NCBI RefSeq assembly: GCF_020833685.1
Contig: NZ_JACKZY010000002.1
Span: forward strand, 186,001-250,000
Direction of reading: 5' to 3'
DNA length: 64,000 nucleotides
Origin: Nitratireductor sp. B36
GTDB taxonomy: Bacteria > Pseudomonadota > Alphaproteobacteria > Rhizobiales > Rhizobiaceae
Positions 8,547-17,877 of the stretch are shown here, piece by piece. The translations under genes and the position numbers were made by a program. The first letter of the stretch is position 1; every line of letters begins with the position of its first letter. Below the pieces are notes generated by a model that saw only the letters and a program-made list of their open reading frames with translations, searched no databases and was not told the DNA's origin.

Positions 8547-9944
8547 GTGAGCGCCAATCTTGCATCCTTCCTCTACCTCGTTTCCGGCATTCTCTTCATC
8601 CTCGCGCTGAGGGGCCTGTCGCATCCCACAACCAGCCGTCAGGGCAATGTCTACGGCATGGTCGGCATGGCCATCGCCATCGGCACCACGCTGCTCTACG
8701 CAACGCCGTCCTTTGGCGGTTTCGTGCTCATCGTCGTCGGTCTTGCCATCGGCGGTGGCATCGGTGCGGTGATTGCCAAGCGCATCGCCATGACCGCCAT
8801 GCCGCAGCTCGTGGCGGCCTTCCACTCGCTTGTCGGCCTTGCCGCCGTCATGGTGGCTGCTGCCGCCCTCTATGCGCCCGAGAGCTTTGGCATCGGCGAA
8901 CTGGGCGCGATCCACGCCCAGGCGCTTGTCGAGATGTCGCTCGGTGTCGCCATCGGCGCGATCACCTTTACCGGTTCCATCATCGCCTTCCTGAAGCTTG
9001 ATGGTCGCATGTCCGGCAAGCCGATCATGCTGCCCATGCGGCATGTGGTGAATGCGGGCCTTGCCATTGCGCTGGTCGTCATGATCGTGTTGCTCGTCAC
9101 CACGCAGAGCACGACCATTTTCTGGCTGATCGTTGCCGCCTCTTTGGTGCTGGGTGTTCTCATCATCATCCCGATCGGCGGCGCAGACATGCCGGTCGTC
9201 GTGTCGATGCTCAACTCCTATTCGGGCTGGGCTGCAGCCGGCATCGGTTTCACACTCGGCAATCTTGCGCTCATCATCACCGGTGCTCTGGTCGGCTCTT
9301 CCGGTGCGATCCTGTCCTACATCATGTGTAAGGGCATGAACCGCTCCTTCATCTCGGTCATTCTCGGTGGCTTCGGTGGCGAGACGGCTGCTGCCGCCGA
9401 TGACGGGATCGACCGCACGGTCAAGCAGGGCTCCGCCGACGATGCGGCCTATCTGATGGCGAATGCGCAGAAGGTCATCATCGTGCCGGGTTACGGCATG
9501 GCGGTCGCGCAGGCGCAGCACGCTCTGCGTGAATTGGCCGACAAGCTGAAGGAAGCAGGCGTCGAGGTGAAATACGCCATTCACCCGGTCGCGGGCCGCA
9601 TGCCCGGCCACATGAACGTGCTGCTCGCCGAGGCGCAGGTGCCTTATGACGAGGTGTTCGAGCTCGAAGACATCAACTCCGAGTTCGCTCAGGCAGACGT
9701 TGCCTATGTCATCGGCGCCAATGACGTGACCAACCCGGCCGCGCGCGACGACAAGTCCTCGCCGATCTATGGCATGCCGATCCTTGACGTGGACAAGGCG
9801 CGCACCTGTCTCTTCGTCAAGCGCTCGCTCGGCTCCGGCTATGCCGGCATCGACAACACGCTGTTCTACAAGGACGGCACGATGATGCTGCTGGGCGACG
9901 CCAAGAAGATGACGGAAGACATCGTCAAGGCGATGGATCACTGA
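8547..9944 (+). CDS. pntB: NAD(P) transhydrogenase subunit beta (membrane domain and dIII, NADP(H)-binding)
   Basis: The start is GTG at 8547, giving MSANLASFLYLVSGILFILA, the usual PntB N-terminus; upstream in-frame sequence belongs to the end of pntAB. At 465 residues the length is normal. The N-terminal 260 residues are hydrophobic (about nine spans). The C-terminal NADP-binding domain shows VPGYGMAVAQAQHALREL, HPVAGRMPGHMNVLLAEA and VIGANDVTNPAAR, all diagnostic. A strong hairpin terminator follows about 23 bp after the stop and closes the pnt operon. Confidence 0.95.
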   Translation: MSANLASFLYLVSGILFILALRGLSHPTTSRQGNVYGMVGMAIAIGTTLLYATPSFGGFVLIVVGLAIGGGIGAVIAKRIAMTAMPQLVAAFHSLVGLAAVMVAAAALYAPESFGIGELGAIHAQALVEMSLGVAIGAITFTGSIIAFLKLDGRMSGKPIMLPMRHVVNAGLAIALVVMIVLLVTTQSTTIFWLIVAASLVLGVLIIIPIGGADMPVVVSMLNSYSGWAAAGIGFTLGNLALIITGALVGSSGAILSYIMCKGMNRSFISVILGGFGGETAAAADDGIDRTVKQGSADDAAYLMANAQKVIIVPGYGMAVAQAQHALRELADKLKEAGVEVKYAIHPVAGRMPGHMNVLLAEAQVPYDEVFELEDINSEFAQADVAYVIGANDVTNPAARDDKSSPIYGMPILDVDKARTCLFVKRSLGSGYAGIDNTLFYKDGTMMLLGDAKKMTEDIVKAMDH

Positions 9945-9967
9945 CACAAAAGACTGGCATCAAAGAA

Positions 9968-9994
9968 AAGCCCGGCGCGAAGCCGGGCTTTTTT
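9968..9994 (+). terminator. Rho-independent terminator after pntB, usable from both strands
   Basis: A 9-bp perfect stem (AAGCCCGGC / GCCGGGCTT) with a 5-nt loop is followed by a T-run. The A-rich left flank means the same hairpin also reads as a terminator for the convergent DUF992 gene ending at 10019. Confidence 0.9.
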
Positions 9995-10018
9995 GTTGCC
10001 GGGTGGGGCAGGGGATGA

Positions 10019-10504
10019 TCACTCGGCAGCAGATGTGGAGCGCAACTGAAACTCGCTCACGCCCAGCGCGACATTGATGCCGGTCTTGCCTTCAAGGCTC
10101 ACAGGCTGGAGCATCAGGCTCTGGCTGTCCTGGGTAACGAGAATGTTCGCGCCAGCGCCAAGACCGGCTGCGACCTCCGCGCTCACACCAGCATAATCGC
10201 CTTCAAGTGCGCCCGGAGCATAGGCATCAGCCGTGGGAGCCATGACCAGCCACTGCATCTGCGTGGCGTCCTTGACGCCCACATCCAGACCGAACTTGTT
10301 CACGACACCCACATAGGTTTCAGGCGGACGGCTGTCATCGACGGGCTCGAATGTGCATGCCAGTTCCTGGGAGGAGGCGATCACCACGCCGGCTCCGCCT
10401 TCGATGACACAGTCGAGGACACCGACTTCCACACGCTCTTGGGAAAGGGCAGGCGCGGCGGCTGCGGCCGTCAGGACGGAAGCGAGAATGATTGCTTTTT
10501 TCAT
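10019..10504 (-). CDS. DUF992 family secreted protein
   Basis: This 161-residue protein starts with a Sec signal peptide (MKKAIILASVLTAAAAAPAL, cleavage near LSQ-ER). Its mature part contains the DUF992 pattern: RVEVGVLDCVIEGG, a second cysteine in ELACTFEP, and VGVVNKFGLDVGVK. The two cysteines may form a disulfide in the periplasm. AAGGAG precedes the ATG at 10504; a GTG three bases earlier is less likely. The family is common in Hyphomicrobiales and, as far as I know, has no established function. It stands as a single gene convergent with pntB. Confidence 0.85.
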   Translation of the reverse strand: MKKAIILASVLTAAAAAPALSQERVEVGVLDCVIEGGAGVVIASSQELACTFEPVDDSRPPETYVGVVNKFGLDVGVKDATQMQWLVMAPTADAYAPGALEGDYAGVSAEVAAGLGAGANILVTQDSQSLMLQPVSLEGKTGINVALGVSEFQLRSTSAAE

Positions 10505-10591
10505 CACTGGAACTCCTTTTGTGGTCCGGGCTCAAAACACGCCACTGCAAAGAAGGTTCCAGATAAATTTGTGCACACAGTGTGAGGGCAA

Positions 10592-10622
10592 CAAAAAGCC
10601 CCGGCTTAGATGGCCGGGGCTA
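10592..10622 (-). terminator. Rho-independent terminator of the TPR lipoprotein gene
   Basis: Read on the minus strand, AGCCCCGGC and GCCGGGGCT form a near-perfect stem with a short loop followed by TTTTTG. It lies 23 bp beyond the stop of the TPR gene. Confidence 0.85.
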
Positions 10623-10644
10623 AGATTCTGATAAATATGAGAAA

Positions 10645-11493
10645 TCAGATGCGTGTGCGGGCCAGACCATCGCGGGCGGGCATATATTCCGGATCGAGCT
10701 GAAGGGCGCGTGCGTAGGATTTCGCAGCCTTCTCCTTGTCACCACGCTTTTCGTAAACGAGAGCCTGATTTGCCCAGCTTTCGGCCAGATCATCATCAAG
10801 CCGAATGGCTGTATTGAAATCGGAGAAGGCGTTTTCATCGTCGCCTTGCGCCAGATAGGAGAGCCCGCGCCCATTATAGCCGTAAGGAGCATCCGGCGAG
10901 AGCGAGATCGACTTGGCAAAATCCTCAATGGCAAACTGATGCTGGCCGCTTGCCTGATATAGCAGACCACGACGGTAATAGGCCCGCGGATCCGTCGTGT
11001 CCAGCTGGATGGCCCGTTCCAGATCTGCAAGGGCATCGGTTGACCGGCCGGAGAGGCGATAGATTTCTGCACGCCCGATATAGGCGGTGTCATAGTTGGG
11101 ATCGAGTGAGATCGCCTGATTGTAGTCCGCCAGCGCCTGCTGATTGTTGCCCATGTAGCGATGGATCAAGGCACGATTGGCATACGTGTTCGGTGAACGT
11201 GGATTCAGCGAGATTGCTTTGTCGAAGTCCTTCAGCGCGTCCTGGTACCGGCCGGCGCGGCCGTAAGCCGCGCCACGCATGTTGTAGGCTTCCGGTTCAT
11301 TGGGGGTTCTCTGGATGACCGCACTCAGCGAGCCGATGTTCTCGGCGGAACCCTGCGCAGTGTCGATCCGACTCAGATCGGTGGCTGGATTGGTGGCGGT
11401 TTGGCAGGCGGCCAAGGGCAGAAGCGCTGCGAGGGCAAGGCCCGCAAGCATCTTGCGCGAAGTGCGGGACGGGGACGTGTCGAAAGAAGTCAT
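10645..11493 (-). CDS. TPR-repeat lipoprotein (NlpI-like in layout)
   Basis: From the ATG at 11493 the product has 282 residues and a lipoprotein signal: basic SRTSRK, hydrophobic core, then lipobox LAAC followed by Q (cysteine near residue 30). Frame is open upstream (ATG at 11508, 11532), but those starts only lengthen the n-region. After a short linker there are about six tetratricopeptide repeats, with repeated patterns such as YNMRGAAYGRAGRYQDALKDFDKAI and YYRRGLLYQASGQHQFAIEDFAKSI. The domain layout (lipid anchor plus TPR scaffold) resembles NlpI and suggests a partner-binding role at the envelope, but no specific partner can be named. Confidence 0.85.
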   Translation of the reverse strand: MTSFDTSPSRTSRKMLAGLALAALLPLAACQTATNPATDLSRIDTAQGSAENIGSLSAVIQRTPNEPEAYNMRGAAYGRAGRYQDALKDFDKAISLNPRSPNTYANRALIHRYMGNNQQALADYNQAISLDPNYDTAYIGRAEIYRLSGRSTDALADLERAIQLDTTDPRAYYRRGLLYQASGQHQFAIEDFAKSISLSPDAPYGYNGRGLSYLAQGDDENAFSDFNTAIRLDDDLAESWANQALVYEKRGDKEKAAKSYARALQLDPEYMPARDGLARTRI

Positions 11494-11562
11494 GCCACTT
11501 AATGCCATAAGCCGAGTGTCAAACCAAGCCATTGCCGTCCCCATGCAAAAAGTCATCGGATA

Positions 11563-11600
11563 TGCGAAAACGCGGCACGACCAAAAGATCGTACCGCGTC
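11563..11600 (-). terminator. Rho-independent terminator of rpsU
   Basis: On the minus strand, ACGCGGTACGA and TCGTGCCGCGT form an 11-bp stem with one G-U pair and an 8-nt loop, then TTTTC. It lies 36 bp after the rpsU stop. Confidence 0.8.
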
Positions 11601-11635
11601 CTCTAAAAGCAAAAATCGTCGAAAGCTGGGCGCTA

Positions 11636-11863
11636 TCAGCGGGCGCCCGGACGTCCGCCGACCAAACCTTCGCGCTGAGCGCGCTTGCGCGCCAGCTTGC
11701 GTGCGCGGCGAACGGCTTCAGCCTTTTCGCGTGCGCGCTTTTCTGACGGCTTTTCGTAGTGCCCACGCATCTTCATCTCGCGGAAGATGCCTTCGCGCTG
11801 CATTTTCTTTTTCAGCGCGCGAAGCGCCTGATCAACATTGTTGTCGCGGACGAGTACCTGCAC
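11636..11863 (-). CDS. rpsU: 30S ribosomal protein S21
   Basis: This 75-residue basic protein begins [20 protein letters not shown] and continues [31 protein letters not shown], the S21 consensus. S21 sits near the anti-Shine-Dalgarno end of 16S rRNA and helps initiation. The start codon is GTG, and the extension after residue 60 ([18 protein letters not shown]) is the alphaproteobacterial form. The gene is alone, with its own terminator downstream. Confidence 0.95.
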   Translation of the reverse strand: MQVLVRDNNVDQALRALKKKMQREGIFREMKMRGHYEKPSEKRAREKAEAVRRARKLARKRAQREGLVGGRPGAR

Positions 11864-12114
11864 GTGGGTTTCCTGTCAGAACGTTGGTCTTCGATATGTT
11901 CAGCATTGAATTCAATTTTTCCTTTGCCCATGGGCAAAGGGTTCCGCAGCAGAATTCAGCCACGAATAGCGGTGGCACATAGCAGAAGCATTGCCCGCTG
12001 TCGAGTGCTTTCTTGTGGACGCCTCTTTCGAGAGCTTATTCCTTCCTTCGCGTTAACGTAGAGAAAAGGATGCGCTACTACACAGGCGTGTTCTGCATAT
12101 TGGAGTATATCGAC

Positions 12115-13215
12115 ATGGCGAATGGATATGGACGGGCTGTCGCCGGCTCTGGAACGGGCGCCATGCGGCTTGGTTTTGGCGCGGCGACTTTTGCACTGGT
12201 TGTCGGCTCGGCTGTCTACGGCGAGGTGGTCCATGGATATGGCTTGTTGCGCAAGGGCGACCCTGATTTCACGCCCTTCGGCCGCGCCCGTATCGGTTTT
12301 TCTGCCCTTGCAGCTTTGCTCTTGTACTTTGCTTTGAGACCTGTGATCCAAATTCTTCCAGTCAGGATCGAAGATCGCAATCGGGTGATGGTTGGCATCG
12401 TTCTGGCTGCCGCGTTTCTCCTGGCTGTCGCAGCCGCTGTTCTTTTCGTACCCACGGCACTGAATGATTATGTGCGTGAAATGCAGCCGCTTGGCATGGC
12501 CACGGAAGTCTTGCTCATTGCAGCCATTGGAAGCCTCTTGATGGCCGCCTGGGGCGCGCGTGGAAAAAGAGAGGGACGTCTGCTCGCCATTTTTCCGCCT
12601 GCGTTGGTGCTCACGGGCATGGCCGGCGTGGTGTTTCTTATTCTCATGGAGGAAATGTCGTGGGGACAGCACTGGATTGGTTGGGCCACTCCGGAGTTGT
12701 TTAGCCGGAATGTGCAGAACGAGACGAACCTTCACAATTTCTACACGTATCAATTCGAGGCAATCTATTACACGAGTGCTATCTTCTGCTTCATTGTGAT
12801 GCCGTGGTGCTGGCTGCGCGGTGCCGGCGCGTTTTCCGCCCAGGTAGAGCCTTATCTGCCGTCACGCTTCTTTGCGTTGATGGCGCTTCCGGTCGCTTCG
12901 CTGATGTACGAAGCCTGGAACATTGTCCCCTATCAGGTCTGGTATTTTCTGGGCCTGATGATCGGTGTCGACATTGCCCGGCGGATTCAACCTGCAAGAC
13001 TGCGCGCAGCTGCCTTCGGATTGGTGATCGTCTACGCCCTCACCATGCTGGTGTTCCTCTTTGGCGGAGAGGCGATGGTGGATGGGTACGAACTTTCCGA
13101 GGTTCGAGAATTCTATATCGCTTTTCTCTTCCTGGCGTTTGGCGGGATGCTGATGGAGCGTTTTTCGGGCAAGACACCAGTTTTCAGGCAGACGAAAGCC
13201 CATCAGGAAGATTGA
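12115..13215 (+). CDS. Uncharacterised multi-pass membrane protein with an EE-x-SWGQ ... N-x-Q-x-E-x-NLHN motif
   Basis: From the ATG at 12115 (GGAG nine bases upstream) the product has 366 residues; an ATG at 12070 would add 15. About nine to ten hydrophobic segments span the protein. The most conserved-looking part is polar residues inside a hydrophobic context: EEMSWGQHWIGW, then NVQNETNLHNFYTYQ. I recall this acidic/His/Trp block from unannotated bacterial membrane proteins but know no function. Clustered Glu, His and Asn near the membrane suggest a metal site or a membrane-embedded hydrolase; that is inference only. Neighbours (rpsU, sarcosine oxidase) give no clue. Confidence 0.75.
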   Translation: MANGYGRAVAGSGTGAMRLGFGAATFALVVGSAVYGEVVHGYGLLRKGDPDFTPFGRARIGFSALAALLLYFALRPVIQILPVRIEDRNRVMVGIVLAAAFLLAVAAAVLFVPTALNDYVREMQPLGMATEVLLIAAIGSLLMAAWGARGKREGRLLAIFPPALVLTGMAGVVFLILMEEMSWGQHWIGWATPELFSRNVQNETNLHNFYTYQFEAIYYTSAIFCFIVMPWCWLRGAGAFSAQVEPYLPSRFFALMALPVASLMYEAWNIVPYQVWYFLGLMIGVDIARRIQPARLRAAAFGLVIVYALTMLVFLFGGEAMVDGYELSEVREFYIAFLFLAFGGMLMERFSGKTPVFRQTKAHQED

Positions 13216-13333
13216 CGCAAAACGGCAATCTCCGTCGCAATCAGTGCAAGGCATTGCCTCGTATTTCGCTACTGCTAGGCTGATGTCCGGGGCGTCCGGT
13301 TCCAAGGCGCCTTGATTGTTTGCGGGGAGGCCC

Positions 13334-14587
13334 ATGCGCAAATATTCTGTCTTCGCTATCGCCCGCGAGGCCATGCGTGGTCACAGGGGCTGGCCGCAAC
13401 AGTGGCCGTCTCCCGAGCCGAAGAAGAACTACGATGTCATCATCGTCGGTGCCGGCGGTCATGGCCTCGGAACGGCCTATTACCTTGCAAAGGAGCACGG
13501 CATCACCAATGTCGCCGTGCTGGAGAAGGGCTGGCTCGGCGGCGGCAACACGGGCCGCAACACCACCATCATCCGCTCCAACTATCTCTATGACGAGAGC
13601 GCGGGCATCTACGATCATTCCGTGAAGCTCTGGGACGGGCTTTCGCAGGATCTGAATTACAACGTCATGTATTCACCGCGCGGCGTGATGATGCTGGCGC
13701 ACAATGTGCACGATGTGCAGGTGTTCAAACGCCATATCCATGCCAACCGGTTGAACGGCGTGGACAATGAGTGGTTGACGCCCGAAAAGGCGAAGGCCTA
13801 CTGCCCGCCGCTCAACATTTCGCGCGAGGCCCGCTATCCGGTCATGGGCGCGGCGCTGCAAAGGCGCGGCGGTACGGCCCGCCACGACGCGGTTGCTTGG
13901 GGGTATGCGCGGGCCGCCGCCGCGCGCGGCGTCGACATCATCCAGAACTGCGAGGTCACCGGCATCAATCGCGGGCCGGATGGCGCCGTCACCGGCGTGG
14001 AGACCACGCGCGGAACCATCGGTGCGAGGAAAGTTGGCGTTGTCGCCGCCGGCCATTCCTCGGTGCTGATGCAGATGGCGGGCGTTCAGGTGCCGCTGGA
14101 ATCCTACCCGCTTCAGGCGCTGGTGTCGGAGCCGGTCAAGCCGGTCTTCCCCTGCGTGGTCATGTCCAACACGGTTCACGCCTATATCTCCCAGTCCGAC
14201 AAGGGCGAACTGGTCATCGGGGCAGGCACGGACCAATACACGTCCTATTCGCAGACCGGCGGGCTGCACATCATCCAGCACACGCTCGACGCCATCTGCG
14301 AGACGTTCCCGATCTTCACCCGCATGAAGATGCTGCGGTCGTGGGGCGGCATTGTGGATGTCACGCCAGACCGCTCACCCATTCTCGCAAAAACGCCGGT
14401 CAGCGGGCTTTATGTCAATTGCGGCTGGGGCACGGGCGGTTTCAAGGCGACACCGGGCTCGGCGCATGTGTTTGCCCACACGATCGCGCGCGACGAGCCG
14501 CATCCCATCAACGCGCCCTTCACGCTGGAGCGGTTCCGCAATGGTCGGCTTATCGACGAGGCGGCTGCCGCCGCCGTGGCGCATTAG
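13334..14587 (+). CDS. soxB: Heterotetrameric sarcosine oxidase, beta subunit
   Basis: This 417-residue FAD-dependent oxidoreductase of the DAO family carries the dinucleotide motif [18 protein letters not shown] (residues 36-52). The start at 13334 follows GGGGAGG. The beta subunit holds the FAD active site where sarcosine is oxidatively demethylated. The histidine in [10 protein letters not shown] (residue 184) matches the position I recall as the covalent FMN attachment site in this family. The C-terminus shows [14 protein letters not shown] and [15 protein letters not shown]. It is first in a soxBDAG operon, with soxD 15 bp downstream. Confidence 0.95.
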   Translation: MRKYSVFAIAREAMRGHRGWPQQWPSPEPKKNYDVIIVGAGGHGLGTAYYLAKEHGITNVAVLEKGWLGGGNTGRNTTIIRSNYLYDESAGIYDHSVKLWDGLSQDLNYNVMYSPRGVMMLAHNVHDVQVFKRHIHANRLNGVDNEWLTPEKAKAYCPPLNISREARYPVMGAALQRRGGTARHDAVAWGYARAAAARGVDIIQNCEVTGINRGPDGAVTGVETTRGTIGARKVGVVAAGHSSVLMQMAGVQVPLESYPLQALVSEPVKPVFPCVVMSNTVHAYISQSDKGELVIGAGTDQYTSYSQTGGLHIIQHTLDAICETFPIFTRMKMLRSWGGIVDVTPDRSPILAKTPVSGLYVNCGWGTGGFKATPGSAHVFAHTIARDEPHPINAPFTLERFRNGRLIDEAAAAAVAH

Positions 14588-14602
14588 GCGCAAGGGGATC
14601 AC

Positions 14603-14896
14603 ATGCTTCTCATTCACTGCCCCTATTGCCAGGAAGACCGGCCGGAGCTGGAGTTCCGCCATGCCGGCGAGGCGCATATCGCCCGACCTGAAAACATGGC
14701 CGAAATGTCGGATGAAGATTTCGAGCGCTTCTTCTTCATTCGCTCAAACCCCAAGGGCATTGTCTATGAACGCTGGCGGCACATCCATGGTTGTGCCCGC
14801 TTCTTCAACGCCGCACGCGACACGGTGTCAGACAAGTTTTTGATGACCTATAAGGCTGGCGAGCCAAAGCCGGATCTCGATGGGGAGGGCAAGTGA
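14603..14896 (+). CDS. soxD: Sarcosine oxidase, delta subunit
   Basis: This 97-residue protein begins MLLIHCPYCQEDRPELEFRH and later has RWRHIHGCARFFNAARD. The CPYC, His and GC residues are the zinc ligands known for the delta subunit. Its length and place between soxB and soxA are as in other operons. The stop TGA overlaps the soxA ATG. Confidence 0.95.
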   Translation: MLLIHCPYCQEDRPELEFRHAGEAHIARPENMAEMSDEDFERFFFIRSNPKGIVYERWRHIHGCARFFNAARDTVSDKFLMTYKAGEPKPDLDGEGK

Positions 14897-17877
14897 TGAC
14901 CCAGCCCTTCCGCATCGCCACCGCTGGCCGGCTTGGCAAGGCCGATCCCGTTCGTTTCACCTTCGACGGCAAGTCCTTCGAGGGGCTTACCGGCGACACG
15001 CTTGCATCGGCCCTGCTGGCCAATGGCGTGCATCTCGTCGGGCGTTCTTTCAAATATCATCGCCCGCGGGGTATGGTCTCCGCCGGTGCGGAAGAGCCCA
15101 ATGCGCTGGTCGGCATTCACCGCGATGCGGCCCGCAGGGCGCCCAATGTGCGCGCCACGGTTCAGGAAATATATGAAGGTCTGAACGCGGTCTCGCAAAA
15201 CCGCTGGCCCTCGCTCTCCTTCGATATCGGCGCGCTCAACGATCTGGCATCGCCCTTCTTCTCCGCTGGCTTCTACTACAAGACCTTCATGTGGCCGAAG
15301 GCCGCCTGGGAGCGGGTTTACGAGCCCTTCATCCGGCGCGCTGCCGGTCTAGGAGAGGCACCTGACCGGCCCGATCCGGACTGTTACGCAAACCGATTCG
15401 CCCATTGCGACGTGCTGGTCATCGGCGGCGGGGCTGCCGGGCTTTCCGCAGCGCTTGCTGCCGCCGATACAGGCGCGCGTGTCATTCTGGCTGACGAACA
15501 GGCGGAAACGGGCGGCGCGCTGCGCTACGAGACCGGCGCGATGATCGACGGCAAGCCCGGCTGGGACTGGGCGCAGGCGGTGGCGGCGGATCTCGTCTCG
15601 CGCGAGAACGTCCGGCTTCTCACCCGCACAACGGGTTTCGGCTACTACGCACAGAATATGGTGGGGCTCGTCGAGCGGCTGACCGATCATCTCGCGAGTC
15701 CTGCGCAAGACCAGCCGCGTGAGCGGCTCTGGCAGGTGCGGGCAAGGCGCGTGGTGCTCGCCACAGGGGCTATCGAGCGGCACATGGTGTTTCCCGACAA
15801 CGACCGGCCGGGCATCATGCTGGCGTCCGCCGCCCGCACTTATCTCAACCATTACGGGGTAGCGGTCGGGCGCAATGTGGCGGTTTACACGGCTGAAGAC
15901 AGCGCTTGGTACGCGGCCATCGATCTGAAACGTGCAGGTGTTGCAATTGCTGCCATCGTCGATTGCCGGCCCGATCCGCAGGGGCCGCATGTGGAAGAGG
16001 CGCAACGTCTCGGCATTGAGTGCCTGACGGGGCATGCCGTCAACGGCACGGGCGGGCGGCTCAGGGTTTCATCCATAAAGGTAGGACCGATTTCCGGCGG
16101 GGCCGAGCGCAGCATTTCTTGCGATGCGCTCCTGACCTCTTCCGGCTGGACGCCAGCCGTCCACCTCTTCTCGCAGTCGCGCGGCAAGCTTGCCTTTGAT
16201 GCCGAAACACAGCGCTTCCTCCCCGGCCAGACGGTTCAGGAACTGGTTTCGATTGGCGCGTGTGCGGGCAGCGTCGATCTGGAGGAGACGGTGGCCGACG
16301 CCCTGAAGGCCGGTCATGAAGCTGCCGGCGCATCCGGCAATCCACCAAAGCTTTCTTCCAATAGCACCGAGCGCTGGAGCGGCGGCATGCTGGGTGCGGG
16401 CGAGGGGGCAGGGGCGGAAAGCACCGCCAAGGCCTTTGTCGATTTTCAGAACGATGTGACCGCGAAGGACATCCGCCAGGCGGTGCGCGAGGGCATGCGC
16501 TCCATCGAGCACGTCAAGCGCTTCACCACCACCGGCATGGCGACCGATCAGGGCAAGACGTCCAACATGCACGGTCTCGCAATCGCGGCCGAGATGCTGG
16601 ACAGGCCGATCCCCGACGTCGGCCTCACCACCTTCCGCGCGCCCTATACGCCCGTCACCTTCGGCGCGCTTGTGGGACACGGCAAGGGCCGTCTGTTCGA
16701 GCCGGTGCGGCGCACGCCCATGCACGACTGGGCAGCAGCCCATGGTGCCGTGTTCGAGGATGTCGGCCAGTGGAAACGCGCCTGGTATTTCCCGAAGCCC
16801 GGTGAGGACATGCATGCAGCCGTTGCCCGCGAGTGCCGCACGGTGCGCCAGAGTGCGGGCATCTTCGACGCCACCACGCTTGGTAAGATCGAGGTCGTCG
16901 GCCCGGACGCCGCGCGCTTCATGGAACTCATGTACACGAACCCGTGGCAGAAGCTCGGCGTCGGGCGCTGCCGCTATGGCGTCATGCTGCGCGAGGACGG
17001 GTTCATCTATGATGACGGCGTGGTGGGGCGGCTTGCCGAAGACCGCTTCCACGTGACCACCACGACCGGCGGCGCACCGCGCGTGCTCAACCATATGGAA
17101 GACTATCTCCAGACCGAATTCCCGGATCTGAAGGTCTATTTGACCTCCACTTCGGAGCAATGGGCGGTGATCGCCGTTCAGGGACCGAAAAGCCGCGACA
17201 TCATCGCCCCGCTGGTGGAAGGGATCGACCTCTCCGACGAGGCGATGCCGCATATGTCGGTGCGGGAAGGGATGATCTGCGGCGTGCCAACGAGGCTTTT
17301 CCGCATGTCGTTCACCGGCGAGCGCGGTTTCGAGATCAATGTGCCGGCCGATTATGGCTGCGCCGTGTGGGAGGCCGTCTGGGCGGAAGGCGAAAAGCAT
17401 GGGGCCTGCGCCTATGGCACCGAAACCATGCATGTGCTCAGAGCAGAAAAAGGCTTCATCATTGTTGGGCAGGAGACGGATGGCACCGTCACGCCGCACG
17501 ACGCCGGGCTTTCCTGGGCGATCGGCAAGAAGAAAACGGATTTCGTCGGCATGCGCGGTCTGATGCGCCCGGACCTCGTGGCTCCCGGGCGCAAACAGCT
17601 CGTTGGCCTCAGGACGCGCGATCCGAAAACGGTTCTGGAAGAGGGCGCGCAGATTGTTGCCGACCCGCAAGCGCCGGTGCCCGTGCCTATGCTCGGCCAT
17701 GTCACCTCCTCCTACTGGTCGGAGAATTGCGGGCATTCCATCGCGCTGGCGCTGGTTGCTGGCGGGCATGAACGCATGGGTGAGACGCTTTATGTGCCCA
17801 TGCCCGACGGGGTGATCGAAGTGGAGGTCACCTCCACCGTTTTCTTCGACGAGAAGGGAGAGCGCACCAATGGCTGA
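14896..17877 (+). CDS. soxA: Sarcosine oxidase, alpha subunit
   Basis: This 993-residue protein has three parts: an N-terminal 2Fe-2S-like fold without iron ligands that includes FKYHRPRGMVSAGAEEPNAL; a central NAD/FAD-type Rossmann region with [22 protein letters not shown]; and, from about residue 590, a GCV_T/aminomethyltransferase-like domain that hands the methyl group to tetrahydrofolate. Motifs in the last part include GKIEVVGPDAARFMELM and the C-terminal LGHVTSSYWSE. The enzyme gives glycine, hydrogen peroxide and 5,10-methylene-THF. ATG at 14896 overlaps the soxD stop; a GTG at 14893 is in frame but less likely. Length is normal. Confidence 0.95.
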   Translation: MTQPFRIATAGRLGKADPVRFTFDGKSFEGLTGDTLASALLANGVHLVGRSFKYHRPRGMVSAGAEEPNALVGIHRDAARRAPNVRATVQEIYEGLNAVSQNRWPSLSFDIGALNDLASPFFSAGFYYKTFMWPKAAWERVYEPFIRRAAGLGEAPDRPDPDCYANRFAHCDVLVIGGGAAGLSAALAAADTGARVILADEQAETGGALRYETGAMIDGKPGWDWAQAVAADLVSRENVRLLTRTTGFGYYAQNMVGLVERLTDHLASPAQDQPRERLWQVRARRVVLATGAIERHMVFPDNDRPGIMLASAARTYLNHYGVAVGRNVAVYTAEDSAWYAAIDLKRAGVAIAAIVDCRPDPQGPHVEEAQRLGIECLTGHAVNGTGGRLRVSSIKVGPISGGAERSISCDALLTSSGWTPAVHLFSQSRGKLAFDAETQRFLPGQTVQELVSIGACAGSVDLEETVADALKAGHEAAGASGNPPKLSSNSTERWSGGMLGAGEGAGAESTAKAFVDFQNDVTAKDIRQAVREGMRSIEHVKRFTTTGMATDQGKTSNMHGLAIAAEMLDRPIPDVGLTTFRAPYTPVTFGALVGHGKGRLFEPVRRTPMHDWAAAHGAVFEDVGQWKRAWYFPKPGEDMHAAVARECRTVRQSAGIFDATTLGKIEVVGPDAARFMELMYTNPWQKLGVGRCRYGVMLREDGFIYDDGVVGRLAEDRFHVTTTTGGAPRVLNHMEDYLQTEFPDLKVYLTSTSEQWAVIAVQGPKSRDIIAPLVEGIDLSDEAMPHMSVREGMICGVPTRLFRMSFTGERGFEINVPADYGCAVWEAVWAEGEKHGACAYGTETMHVLRAEKGFIIVGQETDGTVTPHDAGLSWAIGKKKTDFVGMRGLMRPDLVAPGRKQLVGLRTRDPKTVLEEGAQIVADPQAPVPVPMLGHVTSSYWSENCGHSIALALVAGGHERMGETLYVPMPDGVIEVEVTSTVFFDEKGERTNG

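Noticed and set aside
8463..9947. Open frame of 494 codons on the minus strand opposite pntB
   Set aside because: Antisense shadow of pntB; composition is His/Asp/Gly-rich noise.
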